Notes: generated by a model from the sequence alone, not told the origin. A stretch of 64,000 nt of DNA from Paraburkholderia phenazinium (GCF_900100735.1 NZ_FNCJ01000002.1:558001-622000); one strand, 5' to 3'. Numbered from the stretch's first letter, positions 17,164-26,000 are shown. Made by a program: numbers and translations.

Positions 17164-17637
17164 TCAGGCGGTGCTTTTCGCTGGGTCCTTGTCGCGTAAT
17201 GCGAGCACATGCTGCTTCGCCGCTTCGTTACCATGCGAAAGCGCGCGCAGTGCCAGTGTGAGCGCCAGTTGCGCCTCGTGAGCCACGGCGCCACGGTCCT
17301 GATCGAAGTGCTTGACGGCGCTGCGCAGATGCTGCGCGGCCTGCTCGTGAAGCTCGCCTGCGAGGGCATGATGCTGAGCTGCGTTCGTTTTGCCGTCGGC
17401 GGAGCCGGGCGCGGGAGGGACGACGAGCGGCGCACTGGCGGGGTGTTTGAGGGCGTCGTTCGCCTCGGCGATGGCGTGCAACGCATGACCATGCGCCATC
17501 ACCGCCTGATGCGCGGCGTGGTTGAAGTCTTTGCCTTCCTCGAAATGCCGCGATGCTTCGCGGTGAAAACGTCCTGCTTGCTCGTGATGCGATGCTGCGG
17601 CTTCGAGGTGTTCCTTTTTACCGTGTTTCGTGTTCAT
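17164..17637 (-). CDS. Histidine-rich helical hypothetical protein, 157 aa
   Basis: Starts MNTKHGKKEHLEAAASHHEQAG and continues as Ala-rich helices with many His residues (HHEQAGRFHREASRHFEEG, HAAHQAVMAHGHALHAI, AAQHHALAGELHEQAAQHL). Two similar His/Ala-rich halves are separated by a Pro-rich linker (SAPLVVPPAPGS). GGAG before ATG 17637 decides the start over an ATG four codons upstream. Not membrane-bound, no signal peptide. The His spacing could allow metal binding, but this is speculation. Convergent with the CheB-CheR gene, 24 bases apart. Confidence 0.65.
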   Translation of the reverse strand: MNTKHGKKEHLEAAASHHEQAGRFHREASRHFEEGKDFNHAAHQAVMAHGHALHAIAEANDALKHPASAPLVVPPAPGSADGKTNAAQHHALAGELHEQAAQHLRSAVKHFDQDRGAVAHEAQLALTLALRALSHGNEAAKQHVLALRDKDPAKSTA

Positions 17638-18096
17638 GCCTGCTCCCATGTGGACAAAGCAATTTGACCAATGCGATTGACGGCGAATGGTATACGTCCT
17701 TCTATTTGATCACCTTTCCGCTCACCTGGGTGGAAAGCTGCGTATGTAACTGCTTCCGCGCGCCGAGGCGGCCCGACGCTTGCGTTGTGGACGCCGCGCA
17801 CGCCCACGCGGCGTGCCGCGAAGCCCCTATGCCATTGCGTACATAGACCAGATGTTCTCTCAGAGATGGGTTAGCCGGCGGCATCCCGCTATCTTTGTGT
17901 CCACGCAGTCGTCCAGGCAGATGGCCGCGACGAACCCCCACCAGGTTTTGGAGACACGCATGAGTTCCGCCCACATCGTACCTTTGACGTTTCAGCGCGG
18001 GTCAATTCGGAGAATCCACGGGACGAGGCGATGAACCCTTATGCGTGCTGGATCATGAGGCCGGAGAGATGCCGGTCATAGACCCGTTCTTATGGC
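17638..18096. other. Gene-poor stretch
   Basis: About 460 bases without a convincing gene. The open frames present give compositions unlike neighbouring proteins. A 24-codon frame at 17960-18034 has a good GGAG site before its ATG but no recognisable relation and is not called. No clear terminator or promoter was read. Confidence 0.5.
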
Positions 18097-18624
18097 TCAC
18101 GCCTGTGTGTTGACAATGCCCGTGGTCTGGCCCGAGGACAGCATCAATTGCACGAGCTCTGCCGTGGCTATCTGGATGGCCCCCTCAATCGCGCTTGCCT
18201 CGCCGTTCCCACTGAGCGCTTGCGCGTTCGCCGCGGCTTGCTGGTCTTGAGAGCCTTGCGTGCCCTGTGCCGCTTGCGATGATCCGTGCGGCTTCTGCCG
18301 TTCGACCTGCGCGAGCTCTGCCTGGAGCGATTTGATGAGTTGTTTCAGCTTCTCGATCGTCGAAGCGGTCGCGGAGCTGCTATTGCTCGCGCCACCGCCG
18401 CCCCCGCCACCGGCTCCACCTGCGTCCTGGCTTTTGTCTGTGCCCGAGGTGCTGGTGGTCGAACCCGTGCTGGTGCTGCTCGATGTGGCGCTGCCGCCGC
18501 TGCTGCTATTCGATGCCTGCGACGGATCGGTCGTGGCCGTCGTGGTGGTGGTTGCGGGCGTCGAGGTCGTTGCCTGCGTGGTGGCCGCGGTGTTGCTGAC
18601 GGAGAGAGAGTTCTGGATCTGCAT
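18097..18624 (-). CDS. Ser/Thr/Gly-rich low-complexity protein, possibly FlxA-like
   Basis: Protein of 175 aa. Residues 1-85 are almost only Ser, Thr, Ala and Gly, with a run of eight or so glycines (GGAGGGGGGGAS). Then comes a short coiled-coil segment, STIEKLKQLIKSLQAELAQV, and a Gln/Ala-rich stretch, and a hydrophobic end. The IEKLKxLIxxLQ motif resembles small FlxA-like proteins, but this is a weak inference. No signal peptide. The complementary strand also has a long open frame, which reflects the biased composition. No clear partner gene. Confidence 0.55.
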   Translation of the reverse strand: MQIQNSLSVSNTAATTQATTSTPATTTTTATTDPSQASNSSSGGSATSSSTSTGSTTSTSGTDKSQDAGGAGGGGGGGASNSSSATASTIEKLKQLIKSLQAELAQVERQKPHGSSQAAQGTQGSQDQQAAANAQALSGNGEASAIEGAIQIATAELVQLMLSSGQTTGIVNTQA

Positions 18625-18812
18625 GGTCAGGGTAGGGTCCGTTGCGGTGGGTTAATAAAAACCGCCTAACGGGATAACGGCAGGCTATCTGGATTTCTTG
18701 AATCGCCGGGCGCCGCCTTCGCTTGCCATGTGCCTTTTGTATGCGCATTGGCTGGATCTCAGCGCGAAGACGAGAGGCTCATCAGCAAGCAGACCCGGCC
18801 GAGCTTCGCGTC

Positions 18813-19469
18813 TCACCGACCGTATTTCTCCGCGAACTCGAGCGCACTGAGTTCGCGGAAATCGCCTAGCGCCGCATCGATCTGTGCGGCGTCCCAGTCC
18901 CACCAGGCAATCTGCTGCAGGCGCTCCGCCGTCTGCGCGTCCATGCGAAAGCGCAGCACCCGCGCCGGCACGCCCACTACGATCGCGAAAGGCGGCACGT
19001 CTTTGGTTACCACGGCGCCCGAGCCGACCGCCGCGCCGGTGCCGATCTTCACCCCTGGCATAACGATGGCGTCGTGGCCGATCCACACGTCATGGCCAAT
19101 TTCGACGCGATCCTGCGCACGCCACTCGAAGATCCCGGCGTCATCGTCGAGGGAAAAGCCGTACGAACGCGAGCGATATGTGAAGTGGTGCAGGGTGGCG
19201 CGCCACGCAGGGTGGTTCGGCGGATTGATCCGCACGCCAGTGGCGATATTGGCGAACTTGCCGATCTGCGCATGGGCGATCTGATTGTCGCCCATCGCGT
19301 AACCGTAGTCGCCGAGCACCGATTGGGCGACATGGCTGCGCGGCCCAAGGTAGGTATAGCGGCCAAAATCGCTGGCGCGAACCAGCGACGACGAATGGAT
19401 CTCCGGCTCTGCCGTCAAGGTGCGGCCAAGCGTCCACGGGTCGGTTGGGACGCCATGATCAATAAGCAT
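18813..19469 (-). CDS. Hexapeptide-repeat acyltransferase of phosphonate loci
   Basis: Left-handed beta-helix acetyltransferase, 218 aa, with hexapeptide repeats such as VEIGHDVWIGHDAIVMPGVKIG and AAVGSGAVVTKDVPP, and a His in the IGHDVWIGH region typical of the xenobiotic/chloramphenicol acetyltransferase group. The family that goes with phosphonate genes (often annotated DapH/DapD/GlmU-related) has this length and start (IHSSSLVRASDFGRYTYLG). It is the last gene of the phnD-phnC-phnE set, 129 bases after phnE. Probable role: acetyl transfer to an aminophosphonate or related compound. Substrate is not deducible from sequence. Confidence 0.88.
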   Translation of the reverse strand: MLIDHGVPTDPWTLGRTLTAEPEIHSSSLVRASDFGRYTYLGPRSHVAQSVLGDYGYAMGDNQIAHAQIGKFANIATGVRINPPNHPAWRATLHHFTYRSRSYGFSLDDDAGIFEWRAQDRVEIGHDVWIGHDAIVMPGVKIGTGAAVGSGAVVTKDVPPFAIVVGVPARVLRFRMDAQTAERLQQIAWWDWDAAQIDAALGDFRELSALEFAEKYGR

Positions 19470-19563
19470 GCGAGTTCTCGTGATTCGATAAAGAGGGGAC
19501 GACTTTGCCCGAAAGGCGCGCCGTCTTGGGGACTAGCCGGTTAGCTGAGCGCAGGACATGCGC

Positions 19564-19583
19564 CGGCGGCAGTGTTGCCGCCG
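19564..19583 (-). repeat. Stem-loop between phnE and acyltransferase gene
   Basis: Perfect 8-bp stem CGGCGGCA / TGCCGCCG with a four-base loop, 16 bases after the phnE stop on the minus strand. There is no T-run, so it is not a classical terminator. It could stabilise the phnDCE message or reduce read-through into the acyltransferase gene. Confidence 0.45.
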
Positions 19584-19598
19584 CCGGGCCGGTCCCGG

Positions 19599-20399
19599 CT
19601 AGGCGACCAGGCCGCGCAGATAAGCGGACACGCGCTCCGCGCAGGCGACCAGCACAAAGGTGGCGATCAACAGAAACGACACCGTCTGGTACTGGAACAG
19701 GTTCATTGCCGTGAGCAACTGGAAGCCGATGCCGCCCGCGCCGACGAAGCCGAGCACCAGCGAGGAGCGCAGGTTTTCGTCGAAGCGGAACAGTCCGATG
19801 CCGAGCAGCGAGGGCAGCACGCCCGGCACGACTGCGTGGCTCAAGACCTGCAGGCGCCCGGCGCCGGTCAGCGTGAGCGCTTCGACCGGGCCCATGTCCA
19901 TGTCTTCGATCACCTCGGCGAACAGTCGCCCCAGCATGCCGATCGAGTGGACCGCGAGCGCCAGCGCGCCTGGAAACGGCCCGAGCCCCACCGCCGTGAC
20001 GAACAGCAGCGCCCACACCAGATCGGGCACCGCGCGGGTCACGCCGATGATTGCTCGTGCCGCGTAGTAGAGCGGCTTGGCGGGCGTCACGTTGGCGGCG
20101 GCGAGGATCGCCAGCGGGAAGGCGAGCAGGATGCCGAATACGGTGCCGAAAATCGCCAGATCGATGGTTTCGAGCACGGGCCACAGATTCGGCACGAACT
20201 GATCGAAGGCCGGCGGCATGGCGCGCGAAATGATGTCGGCCATCCCGTGCGCACCGGTGACCAGATCCTGCGGACGGGCTTGCACGACGATCCATGCCTG
20301 CACGAACAGCGCGAGGATGACGACGATTACACACACCGACCAGAAGGTTCGCACTCCGGATGAAGTGGCCGGGACGCGCATCTCAAGCACCTTGTTCAT
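19599..20399 (-). CDS. phnE: Phosphonate ABC transporter permease PhnE
   Basis: Permease of 266 aa with about six membrane segments. The cytoplasmic EAA-type loop reads VEALTLTGAGRLQVLSHAVVPGVLPS. The sequence IGMLGRLFAEVIEDMDMGPVEAL is typical of PhnE. The frame is open upstream through phnC, but the ATG at 20399 overlaps the phnC stop by four bases and gives the normal length. It works in the inner membrane with the ATPase PhnC and the periplasmic binding protein PhnD to import phosphonates. Confidence 0.95.
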   Translation of the reverse strand: MNKVLEMRVPATSSGVRTFWSVCVIVVILALFVQAWIVVQARPQDLVTGAHGMADIISRAMPPAFDQFVPNLWPVLETIDLAIFGTVFGILLAFPLAILAAANVTPAKPLYYAARAIIGVTRAVPDLVWALLFVTAVGLGPFPGALALAVHSIGMLGRLFAEVIEDMDMGPVEALTLTGAGRLQVLSHAVVPGVLPSLLGIGLFRFDENLRSSLVLGFVGAGGIGFQLLTAMNLFQYQTVSFLLIATFVLVACAERVSAYLRGLVA

Positions 20400-21256
20400 G
20401 CTGCCTCGGCCAGGTAGAGGCTCGCAATCTGCTGACTGGAGACCGCTGAAGCAGGCCGGTCGAACTCCAGCTGTCCGCTGCGCAGTCCCACCAGCCGGTC
20501 GGCATAGCGGGTTGCGAGATCGGGCTGGTGCAGCACGCAAACTACCGCGAGTCCGTCCTCGCTGGCCAGACGCCGTAGCAGTCGCATGACTTCGTCCGCG
20601 GCTTCGGGGTCGAGGCTCGCAACGGGCTCGTCGGCGAGCAGGACGTGAGGGCGCTGTGCCAGGGCGCGCGCTACAGCGACGCGCTGGGCCTGGCCGCCGG
20701 AGAGCGTACCGGCGCGCTGGCTGGCCAGATGCAGCAAGCCGACTTCGTCGAGGTAGGCGCGGGCAGGTTCGATTTCTTCGCGTGGCAGCCTTCCGAGCGC
20801 GGTCCCGATCGTGCGGTGGCGCCCCAGGGTGCCGCAGCAGACGTTCGCCAGCACGCTGCGGCGTTTGACGAGATTCGCATTCTGGGAAATCAGCGTGAGC
20901 GGCAGGCGCGCCTCGCGCAAGGCTTTACCCGAGAGCGTGGCCAGATCGCGTCCCGCCAGCTCGACCGCACCGCCGGTGGGCCGGTTCAGTCCCACCACGC
21001 ACTTCATGAAGGTGGACTTGCCGCTGCCGTTGCTGCCCAGCACCACCACCATCTCGCCGGCCCGGACCGACAGGTTGAGGTTGCGCAACGCGGTGTGGCC
21101 GTTGTCGTAGCGCATCGTCAGTTCACGGACGGCGAGCTTGACGCCGGGGGCGAGCGAGGTGCGTTGCGCTGTCCCCGGATTGCTGGACCCGGCCGTCACG
21201 AATGCGCCTACCGGGTCCAGCGGCAGGTCGCCGGAAGCACTAGAGAGGGTGTTCAC
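20396..21256 (-). CDS. phnC: Phosphonate ABC transporter ATP-binding protein PhnC
   Basis: ATPase of 286 aa: Walker A VLGSNGSGKSTFMK near residue 75, signature LSGGQAQRVAVARALA and Walker B HVLLADEPVASLD. A roughly 40-residue extension precedes the normal start (LAVRELTMRYDNGHTAL). A later start is possible, but the first ATG overlaps the phnD stop as ATGA, which supports the full length. Family lengths are usually 250-280 aa. Second gene of the phnD-C-E operon. Confidence 0.95.
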   Translation of the reverse strand: MNTLSSASGDLPLDPVGAFVTAGSSNPGTAQRTSLAPGVKLAVRELTMRYDNGHTALRNLNLSVRAGEMVVVLGSNGSGKSTFMKCVVGLNRPTGGAVELAGRDLATLSGKALREARLPLTLISQNANLVKRRSVLANVCCGTLGRHRTIGTALGRLPREEIEPARAYLDEVGLLHLASQRAGTLSGGQAQRVAVARALAQRPHVLLADEPVASLDPEAADEVMRLLRRLASEDGLAVVCVLHQPDLATRYADRLVGLRSGQLEFDRPASAVSSQQIASLYLAEAA

Positions 21257-22152
21257 AGTTTGGCCAGGTCGATATGAAGCGTGGAGACCAGATCGCGAAT
21301 CTGGTTGTAGGCGGCATCCGTCTGCGGCACCGTTCTCAACTCGGGATTCTCGTTCGAGGCCAGGAATTTCTGGTCGGCTTCCGGCAGTTGGTGCAGATCG
21401 AGCGAACTCAACACACTTGCCAGGCGCGCCTTGAAATCTTCAGGCAGATCGCCACGCACCGCGAGCGGATCGAGCGGAATCGGCTCGGATTGCCACAGTG
21501 TCACGTAGGCGGCCGGGTCGTACTCGTTGTGCAGCTTGGCGCTGGCAATCTCTTCGCTGTTCAGCTCGCCGGCGTCGACCTTATGGTTGCGCAGCGCTTC
21601 GAACGAAGCGGTGTGGCTGCCCGCGTAGATCGCCTTGATGCCCTTGTCCGGATCGATACCGTTCTTGCTCAAACCGTAGGCGGGGAACAGATGGCCCGAC
21701 GTAGAGGCCGGATCGGCGTAAGCGAAGGAGCGGCCATTGGTGTCGGCCAGCGTCTTGATACCGGAGCCGGGCCACGTGACGATGGAGGCGTAGTAGGTGG
21801 CCGGTTTGCCGTGTTCGCCGGCGAACGTCGCGACCGCTTCGGCGTGCGCTACCTGGTGAGCGAGCACGTAACCGAGCGGGCCAAACTGGCCGAATTCGAG
21901 CTTGTCGTTGCGCATGGCCTCGATCTCGGCGTTGTAGCTGGTGGCAACGTAGAGTTGCACGGTGCAGCCGAGCTTGTCGCCGATCATCTTCGCCAGATCC
22001 GTGTACACGGGCAGCATGCGCTGCGCCGATTCGTACGGCTCGACGCCGAAGCGAACCACGCCGTCGTTCGGGCAGGCGCCGGCCGCATGTGCCGCGCCGT
22101 AGAAGAGGCTAGCGCTCAGTGCTACGGCGGTAAAAACTTTGGACAACTTCAT
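21253..22152 (-). CDS. phnD: Phosphonate ABC transporter substrate-binding protein PhnD
   Basis: Periplasmic binding protein, 299 aa, with a cleavable signal peptide (MKLSKVFTAVALSASLFYGA, cut near AHAAG). The mature protein shows the PhnD pattern: VRFGVEPYESAQRMLPVYTD, EFGQFGPLGYVLAH, and DPASTSGHLFPAYGL (phosphonate-binding Ser/Thr/His). First gene of the operon on the minus strand; its upstream region holds short inverted repeats that may be regulator sites. No C-P lyase (phnG-M) or phosphonatase gene is seen in the window, so the degrading enzymes must be encoded elsewhere. Confidence 0.95.
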   Translation of the reverse strand: MKLSKVFTAVALSASLFYGAAHAAGACPNDGVVRFGVEPYESAQRMLPVYTDLAKMIGDKLGCTVQLYVATSYNAEIEAMRNDKLEFGQFGPLGYVLAHQVAHAEAVATFAGEHGKPATYYASIVTWPGSGIKTLADTNGRSFAYADPASTSGHLFPAYGLSKNGIDPDKGIKAIYAGSHTASFEALRNHKVDAGELNSEEIASAKLHNEYDPAAYVTLWQSEPIPLDPLAVRGDLPEDFKARLASVLSSLDLHQLPEADQKFLASNENPELRTVPQTDAAYNQIRDLVSTLHIDLAKL

Positions 22153-22298
22153 ATATTCCTCAAGTTATGTTTGTACCGCACTGAACCGCTCGATGATCGA
22201 TACCCGAAATACCGTCCCCGCTCGTGCCACTTATCTCAAGGGTGGCGGCTGCCGTTAGCCCCGGACCCCGTATGCAGTTCGGATCATTCTAGGAATCC

Positions 22299-22336
22299 CA
22301 TATGACACATCGGTGTACATATGGAGACGTCTAGAG
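22299..22336 (-). promoter_or_regulatory. Inverted repeats upstream of phnD, possible operator
   Basis: CATATGACAC at 22299-22308 faces GTGTACATATG at 22313-22323, an almost symmetric 25-base element 147 bases upstream of the phnD start. Directly beside it is GTCTAGAG (22329-22336), and a perfect palindrome CGTCTAGACG stands at 22453-22462. GTCTA-type dyads are known for GntR-family phosphonate regulators such as PhnF. No such regulator gene is in the window and no Pho box was found, so the assignment is tentative. Confidence 0.35.
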
Positions 22337-22644
22337 GAATTTTCCGGTCTGCTTCACAGGTGAGATTCAGCAGAATCGAGAGCACGTAGTCAGACGAAAG
22401 GGCGCTTGACCGTGCGCTTCGGCGTCCGGCAAGGCAGTCTTCAACATCTAATCGTCTAGACGTTCTGGGGCAGAAAAAGATGCACCAACAAAGCGCGCTT
22501 CAGGAATTCTTCGCTGCCTGCAGACATGAACTTGCAGCAGCGAAGTTATTGAAACCGATGGGAATGACAAGACCGTGACATCCGCAGATACTGCGACGCG
22601 CCTACTGTTCGAGCAGACGGAAGATTGCGCCGCTACCCGGCCGC

Positions 22645-22676
22645 AAAAAAGTCCGCCCTACGGTCATAAGGCGGAC
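22645..22676 (-). terminator. Rho-independent terminator, minus strand
   Basis: On the minus strand a 7-bp GC-rich stem (GTCCGCC / GGCGGAC, extended by two further pairs past one mismatch) is followed at once by TTTTTT. This is a textbook intrinsic terminator. No convincing gene lies upstream of it on that strand, so it may end a small RNA. Confidence 0.75.
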
Positions 22677-23324
22677 GAGGACAAGTGTTTTACGACCACT
22701 GCGACGAGTGAAGAGGCAGTGTGACGCCATCGTAGGCCTTCAAAAAGGCAGTTGTGCGACGGGGTAATGCTGTGTAAGCGACCGGGCAGGCCGACCCGTG
22801 AACGGACGAATTCCGGCGCCGGCAGCCTGCGGTTCGGGGAACCCCCTCCGTCCTCGGGTAAGGCGACGAAAGGAAAAACCGTTGCTTAAAGTGCGACGGA
22901 CGTCAAAAAAAGTTTGATGAAGGGATTGTGACTTGATAACTTTCCCCTGCCGCACGAGACCGCCTGTTGGAGTGGGTAAGTGACCATATGGTTCGCATGA
23001 CGAATCATTGGATGCCGCCGTGCTGCATGCGTACAGGGTTCAGTATCCACGCCGCTGTCACCGTAAGTCCGCCCAGATTCGCCATTCATTGAGGTGAAGG
23101 ACGCTGCACGCGTGTTCGCCCTGGTGTGTGCTGTTCAGGTCAATCCGGAAGGGCGCGGCAATATAAATGTAATTAGTACTACGACGCGTAATGAAAAGAA
23201 ACGAAATTCAAGTTTCGGCATGAACGGCCGGCCCATGAGCCGGCCGTGCTTGCAGATCGGGGTGATGAGTCCACAAGGCTTCTCACTATGGGTGTGGTCC
23301 CTACTGACAAAAGAGAGAGGGGAA

Positions 23325-26000
23325 ATGAAACAACGGGGTTTGACGCTCGCCATCCAAAGAATCGTTTGGGCCGAACTGGCGCTATCGACGGTATGCGGTG
23401 CGCCGGCATACGCGCAAAGCCAACCTGCGGCAGCCGCCGATGCGGCCTCGGCAACGGCGGTAACGCCAGCCACCGCGGTACCGGCGGCACCGCCAGCGAC
23501 CGCGGCCCAACCGGCCAAAGCCGCCTCGGCAACGACGGCCACCTCGACCAGTGGCACGTCGAGCGGTGCAGTGACGCAGATGAAAAAATTCGAAGTCACG
23601 GGTTCGCTGATCCGCAGCGCGGATAAGACCGGCTTTAACCAGGTCCAGACGATCTCGCAGAAGGACATCGAGAACAGCGGCGCCACCACGGTGACGGATT
23701 ATCTGCGTCAGACCAGCGCCAATTCGGCGAGTAGCTGGGGCGAAAGCACGGTCGGCAATCTGGCGCCGGGTGGCTCGGGCATCGCATTACGCGGCATGAG
23801 TGAAAAGTACACGTTAGTGCTGGTGGACGGCCAGCGCGTGGCGCCCTACGGCTTCGCTTCGAACGGCACCGACACCTTCTTCGACCTCGACACGTTGCCG
23901 GTCAACATGATCGACCGCATCGAGATCGTCAAGACCGGCGCGGTCTCGCAGTACGGCTCGGACGCCATCGCCGGCGTAGTCAACATCATCACCAAGAAAG
24001 ATTTTCAGGGCTTGCAGCTTGACGGCAGCATCGGCGGGGCGCAACACGGCGGCGAGGGCACCACGAATTTCAGCGTGTTGGGCGGCTTCGGCAACCTGGC
24101 CTCGGACGGCTTCAATATCACGGCTGCCGCGAGCTACTATCGCTCCAGCGGCGTCACGATGGCCGAACGGGATATCACCAGCAGCCAGAATTACACCGGT
24201 CAGAACGGCGGTTTCTTCGCTCAGCCCAGCTCGTACTGGAGCACCGCGAATGGCGCGCAGGCGCTCAGCAATTGCGGGGCAGGGAGCAGCGTCACCTCGG
24301 CGGCCACCAACGTGCAGGCGCAGGAAGCCGGCACAGTGTGTTCCCGCAACGGGGCGAGCGCGCAGTCCATTGCACCGCAAGTGGAGCGCACTAACCTTAA
24401 GGTGCATGGCGACTTCAAGATCAGCGACAACGTGCAAGCATTCGCCGACGTCTGGGAGAGCTACGACACCACCAGCCTGCTGACCGGCCTGGCCGGCTTT
24501 ACCTCCGGGGACAACCTCGGGCAGACGCTCTATTACGGGCCGGGCGGCACCATTGCGCCGTTTCCCGCCAGCGTAGGCGGGACCGCGCTGACCTATTACT
24601 TCCCGAATGCGCAGGCGGTGAACACAACATCGAACTTCTACCGTGCCTCGACCGGCCTCAAAGGCTCGTTCGGCACGCAGAACCTCGGTGATTGGGATTG
24701 GTCGACATCCTATGGGCACTCCGAGAGCGAAGTGTCCAACGCTTATACCAATCAGATCAACTCGTCGGTCCTGTCGAACTACCTGAGCAGCGTCACGCAG
24801 AGCACCTTCAACGCGAATACGCTTAACTCGTTGCCAGGCCTGTTCGGCACCTCGTACGATCAGGCAATTTCCAAGCTCGATACGCTCGATGCGACGATCT
24901 CGACGCCGGACCTGTTCAAGTTACCAGGCGGCGACGTAGGCGTGGGTTTCGGTGCGCAGTTCCAGCATCAGAGCGAATATATCGGCGCCGGTTCGACGGC
25001 GTTCCTGAGTCCGATTACGCAAGCCGTGGATGGCGAGCGTAACGTCGCGGCGGTGTACTACCAGATCGATATTCCGATCCTTCATAACCTGACCTTCAGT
25101 CAATCCGGCCGCTACGACCATTACAGCGACTTCGGCGGTGCGTTCTCGCCGCGCTTCGCGCTGCGCTACCAGCCGGTGTCGATCCTCACGATGTATACCT
25201 CGTACGATCGCGGCTTCCGTGCGCCGACGCTGATCGAAACATCGGAGAAGGCGAATCTGGTGTTCCAGACCGTCAATGGCGAGAACGTCAACGAGAATAC
25301 GGTCGGCAACCCCAACCTGCAGCCGGAGCGCACCAAGAACTACAACGTCGGCTTCGAGTTGTCGCCAGCCCGCAATACGGATTTTGGTTTCGACTGGTAC
25401 AAGATCGACGTCAGCAATGTGATCGGTCAGGAGGATATTGCGGCGCTGGTGGCGGCCAATCCGGGGCAGTCGGTCTACAACGTGTCGTTCGAGAATCTTT
25501 CCTACCTGCATACGGACGGCTTCGAAGCAACGTTCCGCCAGTCGTTGCCGACCAGGATTGGCACCTTTACCTTGTCAGCGGACTGGGCCTATGTGTGGCA
25601 CTTCACGATGCCCAATGGCGGTGTAGCCGACGATTACGCGGGCAACAACGGTGCGATCGATACGGTATTCGGCGCGTCGTTCCCGCGCTGGAAGGGCAAT
25701 ACGGACCTGAGCTGGGCGTACCACAAGTGGACAACCACGTTGACCTGGCAGTTCACCGGACCGTACGCGCAGACGATCGTTTCCGGCTCGCCGGCCGTGG
25801 CCTCGTATAGCCAGTTCAATCTATACACGAGCTATTCAGGCTTCAAGCACTGGACGCTGTATGCCGGCATCAACAATATCTTCAACCGCGCGCCTCCGTA
25901 CGATCCGGTCTGGCAGTACGAAAGCCGCAGCTACTATGACTCGTCGCTGTACACGTACGTTGGCCGCTATGCACAGATCGGCGCAACGTACAAGTTTTGA
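23325..26000 (+). CDS. TonB-dependent outer-membrane receptor
   Basis: Receptor of 891 aa. A signal peptide (MKQRGLTLAIQRIVWAELAL, cut near AYAQS) is followed by about 45 residues of Ala/Thr/Pro repeats, then the plug domain from about residue 85 (KKFEVTGSLIRSADKTG; DYLRQTSANSAS; IALRGMSEKYTLVLVDGQRV; GSDAIAGVVNIITKK). The 22-strand barrel fills the rest and ends in the aromatic YKF. The plug with GSLIRSADKTGFNQVQTIS resembles the oar-like/carbohydrate group rather than classical siderophore receptors. GAGAGGGG before ATG 23325 decides the start over upstream codons. No dedicated TonB/ExbB genes are nearby. Ligand unknown. Confidence 0.93.
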   Translation: MKQRGLTLAIQRIVWAELALSTVCGAPAYAQSQPAAAADAASATAVTPATAVPAAPPATAAQPAKAASATTATSTSGTSSGAVTQMKKFEVTGSLIRSADKTGFNQVQTISQKDIENSGATTVTDYLRQTSANSASSWGESTVGNLAPGGSGIALRGMSEKYTLVLVDGQRVAPYGFASNGTDTFFDLDTLPVNMIDRIEIVKTGAVSQYGSDAIAGVVNIITKKDFQGLQLDGSIGGAQHGGEGTTNFSVLGGFGNLASDGFNITAAASYYRSSGVTMAERDITSSQNYTGQNGGFFAQPSSYWSTANGAQALSNCGAGSSVTSAATNVQAQEAGTVCSRNGASAQSIAPQVERTNLKVHGDFKISDNVQAFADVWESYDTTSLLTGLAGFTSGDNLGQTLYYGPGGTIAPFPASVGGTALTYYFPNAQAVNTTSNFYRASTGLKGSFGTQNLGDWDWSTSYGHSESEVSNAYTNQINSSVLSNYLSSVTQSTFNANTLNSLPGLFGTSYDQAISKLDTLDATISTPDLFKLPGGDVGVGFGAQFQHQSEYIGAGSTAFLSPITQAVDGERNVAAVYYQIDIPILHNLTFSQSGRYDHYSDFGGAFSPRFALRYQPVSILTMYTSYDRGFRAPTLIETSEKANLVFQTVNGENVNENTVGNPNLQPERTKNYNVGFELSPARNTDFGFDWYKIDVSNVIGQEDIAALVAANPGQSVYNVSFENLSYLHTDGFEATFRQSLPTRIGTFTLSADWAYVWHFTMPNGGVADDYAGNNGAIDTVFGASFPRWKGNTDLSWAYHKWTTTLTWQFTGPYAQTIVSGSPAVASYSQFNLYTSYSGFKHWTLYAGINNIFNRAPPYDPVWQYESRSYYDSSLYTYVGRYAQIGATYKF

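Larger units (their letters stand above)
22153..23324. other. Long intergenic region with structured segment
   Basis: About 1.17 kb without a convincing gene. It holds the putative phn operator and the minus-strand terminator listed separately. Between 22800 and 22860 are several hairpins: palindrome CCGGCGCCGG, GGTTC-ggg-GAACC, and GGACG facing CGTCC. A minus-strand open frame of 71 codons (22740-22955) crosses it but looks non-coding. The right end must hold the promoter of the TonB-dependent receptor. A cobalamin riboswitch was looked for and not found: no CCCGCAACTGT core on either strand. Confidence 0.55.

Noticed and set aside
18260..18655. Plus-strand frame of 131 codons opposite the Ser/Thr-rich protein
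   Set aside because: Val/Pro/Leu runs mirror the Ser/Thr/Gly repeats of the other strand; the minus strand has the better start and a coiled-coil segment.
22740..22955. Minus-strand frame of 71 codons as a gene
   Set aside because: Arg/Pro/Gly-rich shadow-type composition, no ribosome site, and overlap with a hairpin-rich segment; a non-coding RNA explains the terminator better.
22600..23100. Cobalamin riboswitch ahead of the TonB-dependent receptor
   Set aside because: The position is suitable and a vague AGTCCGCCCAGATTCGCC stretch near 23070 resembles a B12 box, but the CCCGCAACTGT core and the GGGAA element are missing on both strands.
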